Source: an uncultured Kineothrix sp. (GTDB taxonomy: Bacteria > Bacillota > Clostridia > Lachnospirales > Lachnospiraceae). Taken from it: a stretch of DNA of 64,000 bases. A program made the position numbers and the translations under genes. Location of the stretch: NCBI GenBank assembly GCA_910588855.1, contig CAJUSR010000001.1:1-64000 (forward strand), written 5' to 3'. Positions 25,081 through 33,469 of the stretch are shown here, in pieces. Position 1 is the first letter of the stretch. Every line of letters begins with the position of its first letter. Under the pieces are notes generated by a model. The model worked only from the letters and a program-made list of their open reading frames with translations, ran no database searches and was not told where the DNA came from.

Positions 25081-26508
25081 TTATACCGGATAAGCCCCAT
25101 TCTTCGTATCTGCCTGAGTCATATCCACTTTTTCCTGCTGTGCCTGACGATATTTGAAGAAATCGGTAGCAACCTGAGGGAAAAGTGCATAGGAGAGTAC
25201 GTCTTCATCCTGCTGCTTCCATTCCTTCATTTCTGCTTCCAATTTATCAAGCTCGTTTTCGATTAAGTCCGCCGGACGGCAAGTAATCCTCTCTTCGCCC
25301 GGAATAACTTTATCAATAATTTCCTGATTCATCGGTTTAATGGTCTGACCATATTCACCGCGCAAAACTGCTTTTGTTTCTTTTGTCGCCATCTTGTAAC
25401 GCTCACCCAGAAGTACATTGAATACTGCCTGCGTACCAACAATCTGGGAAGAAGGAGTAACAAGCGGCGGCTCGCCTAAATCTTTACGTACTGCAGGGAT
25501 TTCCCTCAATACATCGTAATATCTGTCTTCTGCATTCTGCTCTTTCAACTGGCTTACCATGTTGGAAAGCATACCGCCCGGTACCTGATACAGCAATGTC
25601 TTAATATCAACGCCCATAACCTTCGGGTTCATCAGCCCGCTTGCAAGACATTCATCCCTGTAAGGCCTGAAGTAATCAGCGATTTCTGCCAGGATGCTCT
25701 GGTCATAACCGGTATCGTAAGGGGTTCCTTTAAAGGTTTCTACCATAACTTCCGTTGCCGGCTGGGAAGTACCCAGTGCAAAAGGGGAAATTGCACAGTC
25801 GATAACATCCACGCCCGCTTCTACTGCCTTTAAGTATGTCATGCTGGCTACACCGGAAGTATAATGTGTATGAAGCTGAATCGGAAGTTTAGTTGCGCTC
25901 TTCATTGCGGAAATCATTTCTGTCGCTTTGTAAGGAACAAGAAGACCTGCCATATCCTTGATACAGATGGAATCCGCTCCCATCGCTTCAATCTTTCTTG
26001 CCATATCTACCCAATATTCCAACGTATAAGCGTCACCTAATGTATAAGACAATGCAACCTGTGCATGGCCTCTGCCTTCCCTTTGTTTCACCGCATTCGT
26101 AGCATTTACTGCTTCCTGCAGGTTCCTAAGGTCATTGAGGCAGTCGAAAATCCTGATAATATCAATACCGTTGGCAATGGATTTTTCAACGAAATAATCC
26201 ACCACATCATCTGCATAAGGACGGTATCCTAAAATATTCTGCCCTCTGAAAAGCATCTGCAATTTCGTATTTTTAAATCCGTCCCTTAACTTCCTCAACC
26301 TCTCCCAAGGATCTTCTTTCAGGAAACGAAGGGAAGCGTCAAAGGTAGCGCCGCCCCAGCACTCTACTGCATGGTAACCAACTTTATCCATCTTCTCAAT
26401 GATTGGAAGCATTTTTTCCGTAGGCATTCTCGTTGCAATCAATGACTGATGCGCGTCGCGGAGAACGGTTTCCATAATTCCAATCGGTTTTTTCACCTGT
26501 TCTGACAT
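25081..26508 (-). CDS. oadA: Oxaloacetate decarboxylase alpha / 5S-like carboxyltransferase
   Basis: TIM-barrel carboxyltransferase of the OadA / pyruvate carboxylase-B / transcarboxylase 5S family. It moves a carboxyl group between an alpha-keto acid (oxaloacetate/pyruvate) and biotin. The 475-residue protein shows METVLRDAHQSL (metal Asp), ECWGGATFD, DSICIKDMAGLL (the Lys usually carbamylated) and QLHTHYTSG (His-x-His metal ligands). The conserved PYC_OADA region follows (about 300-455). It lacks the C-terminal biotin domain, which is encoded separately at 27774-28148. Last gene of a five-gene operon, 55 bases after oadB. Confidence 0.9.
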   Translation of the reverse strand: MSEQVKKPIGIMETVLRDAHQSLIATRMPTEKMLPIIEKMDKVGYHAVECWGGATFDASLRFLKEDPWERLRKLRDGFKNTKLQMLFRGQNILGYRPYADDVVDYFVEKSIANGIDIIRIFDCLNDLRNLQEAVNATNAVKQREGRGHAQVALSYTLGDAYTLEYWVDMARKIEAMGADSICIKDMAGLLVPYKATEMISAMKSATKLPIQLHTHYTSGVASMTYLKAVEAGVDVIDCAISPFALGTSQPATEVMVETFKGTPYDTGYDQSILAEIADYFRPYRDECLASGLMNPKVMGVDIKTLLYQVPGGMLSNMVSQLKEQNAEDRYYDVLREIPAVRKDLGEPPLVTPSSQIVGTQAVFNVLLGERYKMATKETKAVLRGEYGQTIKPMNQEIIDKVIPGEERITCRPADLIENELDKLEAEMKEWKQQDEDVLSYALFPQVATDFFKYRQAQQEKVDMTQADTKNGAYPV

Positions 26509-26563
26509 TTTTTATTCCTCCTATTAAATTTCAATTGCAAAACCACAACTGGCTCATATGCCA

Positions 26564-27721
26564 TTAAAATACTCCAAATACTGCCATAAAGGTACCAGCC
26601 GCTACCGCCGTACCGATAACTCCGGCTACGTTAGGCCCCATTGCATGCATAAGCAGGAAGTTCGTCGGGTCTGCTTCCGCACCGACTTTCTGGGAAACCC
26701 TGGCTGCCATAGGCACCGCGGAAACGCCTGCGGAACCAATAAGCGGGTTGACTTTTCCATGCGTGATTATGCACATTAACTTCCCGAACAATACGCCGGC
26801 TGCCGTACCGAATGCAAATGCAATCAAACCGAGTACCACAATTTTAATCGTTGCCCAGTTTAAGAATGCTTCCGCACTGGTAGTTGCCCCTACGGATGTA
26901 CCCAGCAGGATAACTACGATATACATCAATGCATTGGATGCCGTATCTGTCAACTGCCTTACAACCCCTGACTCCCTGAACAGGTTACCGAGCATCAACA
27001 TACCAACAAGGGGAGCTGTTGTCGGAAGAATCAGACATACAACGATAGTAACGATAATGGGGAACAAAATCTTTTCCAATTTCGAAACCGGACGCAACTG
27101 CGCCATTTTGATTTTTCTTTCTTTTTCCGTTGTTAAAAGCTTCATAATCGGCGGCTGGATAATTGGCACCAGCGACATATAGGAATAAGCCGCTACTGCG
27201 ATAGGGCCAAGCAGAGCCGTCTGTCCTAATTTTCCTGCGAGGAAAATAGAAGTAGGGCCGTCTGCTCCACCGATAATGGAAATTGCCGCTGCTGCCTTGT
27301 CATTGAACCCAAGCCCGATTGCGCCGAAATATGCGGCAAAAATACCGAACTGTGCAGCAGCGCCCAGCAAAAAGCTCTTAGGATTGGCAATCAGCGGACC
27401 AAAGTCCGTCATTGCACCCACGCCCATGAAAATCAGGGAAGGCAGGATTGCCCATTCATCTAAGAGATAGAAATAATAAAGCAGGCCGCCTGTTCCGTTT
27501 GCCGCATCTTCAATGCTTAACATAATATCCGGATAAATATTTACAAGCAGCATACCAAATGCTATCGGCGTTAACAGCAAAGGCTCAAAACCTTTTGCGA
27601 TAGCAAGATAAAGAAATACACAAGCTACTACAATCATCAGGTAATTTCCCCAGGTAAGGTTGAAAAAAGCCGTCTGATGTATTAGGTTGTCTAATGTATT
27701 CGTTATATAACTGAAATCCAT
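26564..27721 (-). CDS. oadB: Sodium-translocating decarboxylase subunit beta
   Basis: Integral membrane subunit (385 residues, about nine to eleven helices) that decarboxylates carboxybiotin and exports Na+. Family blocks include AISIIGGADGPTSIFLAGKL, the region with the sodium-site Asp, and MHAMGPNVAGVIGTAVAAG near the C-terminus. GLIAFAFGTAAGVLFGK and NPLIGSAGVSAVPMAARV also match. It serves whichever carboxyltransferase loads the carrier. Start ATG with AGGAGG upstream; 52 bases after the biotin carrier gene. Confidence 0.95.
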   Translation of the reverse strand: MDFSYITNTLDNLIHQTAFFNLTWGNYLMIVVACVFLYLAIAKGFEPLLLTPIAFGMLLVNIYPDIMLSIEDAANGTGGLLYYFYLLDEWAILPSLIFMGVGAMTDFGPLIANPKSFLLGAAAQFGIFAAYFGAIGLGFNDKAAAAISIIGGADGPTSIFLAGKLGQTALLGPIAVAAYSYMSLVPIIQPPIMKLLTTEKERKIKMAQLRPVSKLEKILFPIIVTIVVCLILPTTAPLVGMLMLGNLFRESGVVRQLTDTASNALMYIVVILLGTSVGATTSAEAFLNWATIKIVVLGLIAFAFGTAAGVLFGKLMCIITHGKVNPLIGSAGVSAVPMAARVSQKVGAEADPTNFLLMHAMGPNVAGVIGTAVAAGTFMAVFGVF

Positions 27722-27773
27722 TATTTTAACCTCCTGTTTTGATTCACAGCAACAGATGCCATGCTTCTTATGA

Positions 27774-28148
27774 TTAATTTAAAGTTGCCAGCAATGCACC
27801 TGCTTCTACAGGATCGCCAACCGATACATCCACGCTGGCTACCGTACCGTCCTGAGGAGCGACAACCGGGATTTCCATCTTCATAGCTTCCAGTACGACT
27901 ACCGTGTCACCTGCTTTTACCGCCTGTCCTACCTTCACTTCCACTGCAAATACCTTTCCTGCCGCACCGGCTTCTACTTTAACGCTTCCTGCCGCACCGC
28001 TTGCTGCCGGCTTTGCTGCTGCCTTGGGAGCCGCTTTCGGAGCTGCCTTAGGCGCTGCCGGAGCTGCTGCGGGAGCCCCTGAAGATGCTCCTTCTTCTAC
28101 TACTACATCATATACGTTGCCATTTACGGTAATGGTATAATTTTTCAT
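27774..28148 (-). CDS. Biotin carrier protein of the sodium-pump decarboxylase
   Basis: A 124-residue biotin acceptor. A short N-terminal beta segment (MKNYTITVNGNVYDVVVEE) is followed by an Ala/Pro/Lys-rich flexible hinge (about 21-52, repeats of APKA) and then the biotinyl domain with VVLEAMKMEIPV. The biotinylated Lys lies in AMKM. The hinge would let the carrier swing between the soluble carboxyltransferases and membrane OadB. It corresponds to the gamma subunit of methylmalonyl-CoA decarboxylase and the 1.3S subunit of transcarboxylase. RBS AGGAGG upstream. Confidence 0.93.
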   Translation of the reverse strand: MKNYTITVNGNVYDVVVEEGASSGAPAAAPAAPKAAPKAAPKAAAKPAASGAAGSVKVEAGAAGKVFAVEVKVGQAVKAGDTVVVLEAMKMEIPVVAPQDGTVASVDVSVGDPVEAGALLATLN

Positions 28149-28211
28149 TCTTCTATTCCTCCTAAATTATAAATTCCATCCGCATACAGTAAACACTCTG
28201 CATGCAATCGC

Positions 28212-28949
28212 TTAAAATGTTCTTCTTTTCCTGATTGACCTGACAACAAAACCGTCAGTAGAAGCTGCGCCTTGGCTCGCTGCAATTGCAGCCGCAATAA
28301 CAGCCACCAGTTCCAAATCATCTGTTTCCTCTTCTTCCACTGCCGCAACCGCTGCCGGAGCCGGCGCTGCAACAGGCTGTTGAGGCTGCTGGGATTTCTT
28401 TGTAAACGATGCCTGAATCTTAGGGATAAAGGTAAAGCATGAAATTATCAGGCTGATTAGGATAAGCACCACGAACACAGTTCCCATACCAAGCAGCGTA
28501 TTCATTGCCGCCTTTGCCATCAATTCCCCAAAAGAATAAATTACGTTTGTAGACATACTGGTCAACATCATCTCATCATCAAAAATGATTTCGATATTTG
28601 CATCATGAATCGTACCTTTTACTTTCAGATTGACAACAAACCCATCGTCATTAATCTGCGCATTCTCTTCCGATATCTCCACAAACTCGCCGATATCTTC
28701 CTGCGCGCTGTCCCAACTGCTGAATGCAGATGCAGATACGGCATCCGCCTTGGCAATCTGGGCTTTTTCATTTTCATAATTGCCGGAACAAATTTCCCGA
28801 AGGTTCTGGAAAACCTGCTCCCCATAATAGATTGCCTCTTCCTCTATCATATCCGTCCATGCAGGCCCCACTTCTTCCTGCTTACTCCCGCATGCGCTCA
28901 CTCCAAGGATACAGGTAATCATACCTAATACTAATAACCATCTTTTCAT
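28212..28949 (-). CDS. OadG-like subunit with lipoprotein-type N-terminus
   Basis: A 245-residue protein of unusual build. Residues 1-20 are a lipoprotein signal (LGMITCILGVSACGS). About 21-135 is an apparently extracytoplasmic domain I do not recognise, with acidic patches (EISEENAQINDDGFVVNLKVKG). A transmembrane helix follows at about 148-172 (GMGTVFVVLILISLIISCF), then a Pro/Ala linker and the OadG-type C-terminus (DLELVAVIAAAIAAS...FVVRSIRKRR). Classical OadG is about 80-120 residues and has only the helix and tail. OadG anchors the alpha subunit to OadB. Gap of 18 bases from the carboxyltransferase gene. Confidence 0.8.
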   Translation of the reverse strand: MKRWLLVLGMITCILGVSACGSKQEEVGPAWTDMIEEEAIYYGEQVFQNLREICSGNYENEKAQIAKADAVSASAFSSWDSAQEDIGEFVEISEENAQINDDGFVVNLKVKGTIHDANIEIIFDDEMMLTSMSTNVIYSFGELMAKAAMNTLLGMGTVFVVLILISLIISCFTFIPKIQASFTKKSQQPQQPVAAPAPAAVAAVEEEETDDLELVAVIAAAIAASQGAASTDGFVVRSIRKRRTF

Positions 28950-28967
28950 AATGAAGCAGCATCCTTT

Positions 28968-30398
28968 CTAGACTGTGCCGTGTTTTTTCGCCGGGCGGTC
29001 TTCATGTTTTGTATATAACATTTCAAATGCGCCGATTACATATTTCCTCGTATCCTCCGGCGCTACAATCTGATCCACATACCCTCTCCTCGCCGCACTC
29101 TTTGCGCTTGTCTGAAGAAGTGCATATTCCTTTGCACAAGCGTCGATGGCATCGGAGCCTTGTCCATCGCAGATAATCTTTGCAGCCAGCTTTGCGTCCA
29201 TTGTCCCGATTTCAGCATCCGGCCATGCCATCGTAATATCTGCGCCGATTGCCTTGGAGTTCATTGCAACATAAGCGCTGCCGTAGGCTTTCTGCGTAAT
29301 TACATTTACTTTCGGCACCGTTGCATTTGCGAAAGCATATGCAAGGCGCGCTACAGCCTTAGCCATCTTCTTCTCGGAACATTTGGAAGATGCAAACCCT
29401 TTTACATTGGTAAGGGACAATACCGGAATATCAAATGCATCGCAGAATGCAATAAAATCTGCTGCTTTCTCGCATCCTCTTGCCGACAATACCATATCGA
29501 ATTTCTCCGCAACCTTGCCTTCTTCACCATAAACTTCACTACGGTTTGCAACAGCGCCTACGGTAGCGCCGTTCAGTTTGATGAATCCGGTTACCATATC
29601 TTTGGCATAATTCCTCTTTGTTTCAAAGAATATGCCATTATCGGAAAGCTGGGAAAGCGCAATGGAAGTATCCCCTGCACAATTTTCCAACCCTTCACAT
29701 ACTCTATTCAAATCATCAGCACATTCCGAAAATGACATATTGTCTTCGTTGTTGGCAGGAAGCATGGAAACCAGTTCCCGAATCTGCGCCAAAATGTCAG
29801 CTTCCCCTGCTACTACATCTACAATGCCTGCCTCTTCGCTCTGGAATGCTGCACTGGAAGTATCGCATCTGGAAATCTCATTGCCGTCGATGGCATTGGG
29901 GGAATTAACAAAAAGCTTCGCTTTCTTTTCTTCCATAAAAGTAAAATCCGTCAATGTAGGAACTACTGCAAGACCGCCGCCACAGGTTCCAAAAATCGCC
30001 GTTATCTGCGGGATTACGCCTGACGCATTCACCTGTTTCATATAAATCTCACCAAAACCGTTCAATGCATCCGCAGCTTCCTGCAGCCTGAGCCCGGCAG
30101 AATCGATTAAACCGATAACGGGTGCGCCCGTCTTCATTGCCAGATCATAGAGGTTCGCAATTTTCTTCGCATGCATCTCACCAATGGTTCCGTTTAATAC
30201 GGAAGCGTCCTGGCTGTAAACATACACAAGATTGCCGTCGATAACTCCATAACCGGTAATGACACCGTCAGAAGGAGTTTCTGTCTGTTTCAGGTTGAAG
30301 TCAGTTGCCCTTGCCGTAACAAGCGCCCCTATTTCAACGAAACTGTTTTCGTCGAGTAAAGTATTGATTCTTTGACTCGCTTGTGAAGTAGTACTCAT
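28968..30398 (-). CDS. Methylmalonyl-CoA decarboxylase alpha / 12S-like carboxyltransferase
   Basis: A crotonase-fold acyl-CoA carboxyltransferase of 476 residues, somewhat shorter than the usual 500-520. It has the N- and C-terminal carboxyltransferase halves: DGVITGYGVIDGNLVYVYSQD, GLIDSAGLRLQEAADALNGFG and IFGTCGGGLAVVP; then QKAYGSAYVAMNSKAIGAD and AWPDAEIGTMD. The family uses methylmalonyl-CoA, malonyl-CoA or glutaconyl-CoA with biotin; the acyl substrate cannot be read off. First gene of the operon, with GGAGGG nine bases before the ATG. It is odd that an OadA-type enzyme shares the same carrier and pump. Confidence 0.88.
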   Translation of the reverse strand: MSTTSQASQRINTLLDENSFVEIGALVTARATDFNLKQTETPSDGVITGYGVIDGNLVYVYSQDASVLNGTIGEMHAKKIANLYDLAMKTGAPVIGLIDSAGLRLQEAADALNGFGEIYMKQVNASGVIPQITAIFGTCGGGLAVVPTLTDFTFMEEKKAKLFVNSPNAIDGNEISRCDTSSAAFQSEEAGIVDVVAGEADILAQIRELVSMLPANNEDNMSFSECADDLNRVCEGLENCAGDTSIALSQLSDNGIFFETKRNYAKDMVTGFIKLNGATVGAVANRSEVYGEEGKVAEKFDMVLSARGCEKAADFIAFCDAFDIPVLSLTNVKGFASSKCSEKKMAKAVARLAYAFANATVPKVNVITQKAYGSAYVAMNSKAIGADITMAWPDAEIGTMDAKLAAKIICDGQGSDAIDACAKEYALLQTSAKSAARRGYVDQIVAPEDTRKYVIGAFEMLYTKHEDRPAKKHGTV

Positions 30399-30477
30399 TT
30401 TTTCAGCCCTCCATTTTATATTAAAAAAATAAAAACTATTTAACGGGGAACAAACTTCCCCATGATTACACTGTAGT

Positions 30478-30486
30478 AGTATAACA
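30478..30486 (-). promoter_or_regulatory. Possible extended -10 of the decarboxylase operon
   Basis: On the minus strand TGTTATACT (30478-30486), an extended -10, about 80 bases upstream of the carboxyltransferase ATG. No good -35 at 17 bases. A small GGGGAA...TTCCCC dyad lies in the leader (30445-30460). Confidence 0.4.
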
Positions 30487-30534
30487 CAAAAGTGAAAAAT
30501 AGCATAGAATTATTTTTATTTTTTAACATGTTTT

Positions 30535-31878
30535 TTACAGTGCATACTGCTTCCATATATATTTCAGTATCCACGGGAAATCCATTTGTTCCACGTTTTC
30601 ATTTACTACAATAGGGTACTCTTTTAACAATTCCCCTTCCAGGTAATATTTCACGCTGCCTGCCATACTCCCGCTTTTCACCGGGGCCTCCAGGGCATCC
30701 GGGATTTGGATTTGTTTTTCCACTCCTTCCCCTTCTTTCAGCAAAATATTTAGTTCCCCCTCCTGTTCTTCTACCGAAAGCAATGCATACGCTTCACCAT
30801 ACGGTTTCCCATTCTTCGGCACCCCACCTTCCACTAACAGCGGCTCCAGTTCCACAGGCTCATAAACATTCCGGTATTCATAGTTTTCCAGACCGTATCC
30901 CATCAATTTTCTTGTATCGCTCCATTTATAATTCTTATTGTTAGGCCATCCGCAGGCTAAAAGCGCTACCACAAAAGTTTTCCCTTCCTTCCGCAGCGCC
31001 CCCACATAACAGTATCCTGCATTATTGGTAAAACCGGTTTTCCCCGAAAGCGCACCATCCATCATATGCAGAAAGGCATTGTGGTTATTGCAGGAATAAT
31101 TCCCCTTTCCTTCCCCATCTGCAAAAGAATGGCTCCCTGCCCTCGTAATTTCCAAAAACTCCTCTTTTTTCTCCGATTCTTCAATGCAATACTTCATCAT
31201 CCGTGCCAAGTCCCTTGCCGTAGTGGAATGCACCCTTGTATTGCCTTCGCTGTCTGTGGCAGAAGCATCCAGCCCATTAGGCGTAATAAAAAAGGTATCG
31301 AAGCAGCCGATGTCTTTTGCCTTTTGGTTCATCATTGCCGCAAACCCTTCGACACTGCCCCCGATATGCTCCGCAATTGCCACTGCCGCATCGTTATGGG
31401 ATTCCAACATAAGGGAATAAAGCAAATCCTTCATCCGGAACTGCTGCCCCTCATACATGCCAAGGTGTACCTTAGGCTGGCTGGCCGCATAGGCAGAAAC
31501 GGTGACCATGTCATCCATATTGCCGTTCTCTAATGCCAGAATGCAAGTCATGATTTTTGTCGTACTCGCCATCGGCATCTGTTCATTTTCGTTTTTCCCA
31601 AATAAAACACGCCCGGAATCCGCATCCATAAGGACTGCCGAACGGGCGTATAATTGTATGTTTGTACTATTTTCTTCTTTTCCGTTTTCCTGTGCTTCCA
31701 AAAACCCCTCTGTAAAATGAGGTTCCTTTCCTTCCGAATATGCTTCTCCGATAGATGTTCCCTTTTGCGCCGCATAAATTTGCTTTGATAACATCCAGTC
31801 CTGCCCTGCTGCCCCAAGTAAAATACAGACTGCCAATGCAAAAACTTTTTTCTTATACCCTTTTTTCCTTTTTTCCAT
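30535..31878 (-). CDS. dacA: D-alanyl-D-alanine carboxypeptidase (DacA/PBP5 type)
   Basis: Penicillin-binding S11 peptidase that trims the terminal D-Ala of peptidoglycan stem peptides outside the membrane. The 447-residue protein has an N-terminal hydrophobic signal (VFALAVCILLGAAG). The active-site motifs follow in order: ASTTKIMTC (SxxK), ESHNDAAVAIAE (SxN) and LSGKTGFT (KTG). The C-terminal part is a beta-rich domain like PBP5 domain II plus a possible amphipathic end. It follows scpB by 74 bases on the same strand. A second paralogue is at 34545-35708. Ribosome binding site weak. Confidence 0.93.
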   Translation of the reverse strand: MEKRKKGYKKKVFALAVCILLGAAGQDWMLSKQIYAAQKGTSIGEAYSEGKEPHFTEGFLEAQENGKEENSTNIQLYARSAVLMDADSGRVLFGKNENEQMPMASTTKIMTCILALENGNMDDMVTVSAYAASQPKVHLGMYEGQQFRMKDLLYSLMLESHNDAAVAIAEHIGGSVEGFAAMMNQKAKDIGCFDTFFITPNGLDASATDSEGNTRVHSTTARDLARMMKYCIEESEKKEEFLEITRAGSHSFADGEGKGNYSCNNHNAFLHMMDGALSGKTGFTNNAGYCYVGALRKEGKTFVVALLACGWPNNKNYKWSDTRKLMGYGLENYEYRNVYEPVELEPLLVEGGVPKNGKPYGEAYALLSVEEQEGELNILLKEGEGVEKQIQIPDALEAPVKSGSMAGSVKYYLEGELLKEYPIVVNENVEQMDFPWILKYIWKQYAL

Positions 31879-31952
31879 TCCACAACCCGGTTCTGCTTTA
31901 TTTTGTCATCTAAAATATATGCTTTAGGGCAGTGAAATAGTCGTGCCTCTCC

Positions 31953-32522
31953 TCAAATATCCAGCGCCAACTGTACCTCGGCTTCCGCCTGCTGCTTAAA
32001 CTCTTCCATCTGCACTGCATTCAATTCCGGCAGATCGTCCAGAGATTTGACCCCGAAACTCCTCAAAAACTCTTCCGTCGTTCCGAAAAGCAGCGGCCTT
32101 CCCGGCGCATCCAACCGTCCTACTTCCGTAATCAGGTTAAATTCCAGCAGTCGGTTTACTGCATGGTCGCAGCTTACCCCTCGTATTTTCTCGATTTCCA
32201 GCCTTGTGACCGGCTGTTTATAAGCAATAATGGATAAAGTTTCCAACAACGTATCCGTCAGGACAAACTTTTTCGGCGTCTTAGCCACTTTGACCAAATA
32301 CTCATACATCTGCGGCTTTGTACAAAGCTGCACCGATTCCTCCAGCTCAATCAGCGTTATGCCCCGATTCTCTTTCTCATACCTTTGTTTCATATCCTCC
32401 AGTATTTCTTTTGTCTTTTTCACATCCTCTTCTATGGTTTCCGCAAGCCTTGCTATCTCTACGGAATCGCCCATGGTAAAAAGAACCGCCTCCATTACCG
32501 CTTCCGCTTTTTTTCTTTCCAC
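31953..32522 (-). CDS. scpB: Segregation and condensation protein B
   Basis: Winged-helix accessory subunit of the SMC condensin complex, 189 residues. It has two winged-helix domains, with LSIIAYKQPVTRLEIEKIRGVSCDHAVNRLLE (about 90-125) as the signature of the second. It works with ScpA (next gene upstream) to bridge SMC heads in chromosome segregation. Gap to scpA 41 bases. Confidence 0.95.
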   Translation of the reverse strand: MERKKAEAVMEAVLFTMGDSVEIARLAETIEEDVKKTKEILEDMKQRYEKENRGITLIELEESVQLCTKPQMYEYLVKVAKTPKKFVLTDTLLETLSIIAYKQPVTRLEIEKIRGVSCDHAVNRLLEFNLITEVGRLDAPGRPLLFGTTEEFLRSFGVKSLDDLPELNAVQMEEFKQQAEAEVQLALDI

Positions 32523-32563
32523 GTTCTTCCTCAGCTTTCCCTATTTCTTTTCTTTATTCTCCG

Positions 32564-33319
32564 TCATCCTTTTGCCATCGCCCTTGATGTAATCATAATG
32601 TCATCGCCAATATCTTGCTGCTCAATATCAATCCGCCCCAGCTTCATCATTTCCAAAACAACGAGAAAAGTGACAATAATCTCCATCCTGCTATGCTGCT
32701 TTTCCAAAAGGAGACGGAAGCTGAACCGTTGATGGCTTCTTATGTATTCTTCCACGTACAGGACTTTTCTGTCCATATCCACTTCATCTTTTTCGATTTT
32801 GCCAAAGGCGCTCCTTACCGGATCTATCTTATCCTCCTGGCGTTTCATCATAAAGCGGAACACTTCCTGCAGCCTGCTTAAGCTTACATCCTTAAGCAGC
32901 TCCCCGTAATCCACCGGCTGCCTGTATTCCTCCACTTCTTTCGGCAAATGCTGCTTTCTGTAAAGCGTCCGTTCCGCATCCACCTGCCTGTCCTTTAGTT
33001 CCAAAGACATGTACTTGTACATCTTATATTCCAACAACTTCTGTACCAATTCCGCCCTTGGATCTTCCTCTTCCCCCTCTTCATTCACTTCCTTCGGCAG
33101 AAGCATCTTGCATTTAATGTCGATTAGAGTCGCCGCCATCACAAGAAATTCGCTCATCACATTCATGTCTTCCGTATTCATCTGCCGGATATAGTCCAAA
33201 TATTGCTCCGTAATTTCCGCAATAGGGATATCGTAAATATCAATTTTATTTTTTTCAATCAAATGGAGCAACAAGTCCAAAGGACCTTCAAACGCCTCCA
33301 ATTTCACCGGAATTGCCAT
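32564..33319 (-). CDS. scpA: Segregation and condensation protein A (kleisin)
   Basis: Kleisin subunit of SMC-ScpAB, 251 residues. The N-terminal VKLEAFEGPLDLLLHLIEKNKIDIYDIPIAEITEQYL (about 5-41) is the family hallmark. The C-terminal winged helix (HSRMEIIVTFLVVLEMMKLGRIDIEQ) binds the SMC head. First gene of scpA-scpB-dacA. Confidence 0.96.
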   Translation of the reverse strand: MAIPVKLEAFEGPLDLLLHLIEKNKIDIYDIPIAEITEQYLDYIRQMNTEDMNVMSEFLVMAATLIDIKCKMLLPKEVNEEGEEEDPRAELVQKLLEYKMYKYMSLELKDRQVDAERTLYRKQHLPKEVEEYRQPVDYGELLKDVSLSRLQEVFRFMMKRQEDKIDPVRSAFGKIEKDEVDMDRKVLYVEEYIRSHQRFSFRLLLEKQHSRMEIIVTFLVVLEMMKLGRIDIEQQDIGDDIMITSRAMAKG

Positions 33320-33435
33320 ATCTTTACCTCAAATGCCGCTTACCGCGCTTTATTCCCCTAAAAGATTCTCCTGCCCGATTTGGGCCGTCTCACTATTCTA
33401 CCCATAAATCCCGATAATTTCAACCCTCATTTTAT

Positions 33436-33456
33436 AAAAAAGTGTCTTCGGCACTT
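33436..33456 (-). terminator. Terminator of the metallophosphoesterase gene
   Basis: Minus-strand stem AAGTGCC-GAA-GACACTT followed by TTTTTATAAAA, 14 bases after the stop. Stem, loop and flanks (TGATGAAGTG...) are nearly the same as the minus-facing hairpin at 4079-4099. Confidence 0.8.
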
Positions 33457-33469
33457 CATCAAGAACCTA

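Noticed and set aside
24606..25100. 164-codon minus-strand open frame within the repeat hotspot
   Set aside because: It runs through the arms and loop of element B copy 2 and through element C copy 2, overlaps the decarboxylase terminator, and shows no family features.
28145..28372. 75-codon frame between the biotin carrier and OadG-like genes
   Set aside because: It lies in another frame over the OadG-like coding sequence and has the Arg/Gln/Leu bias of a shadow frame.
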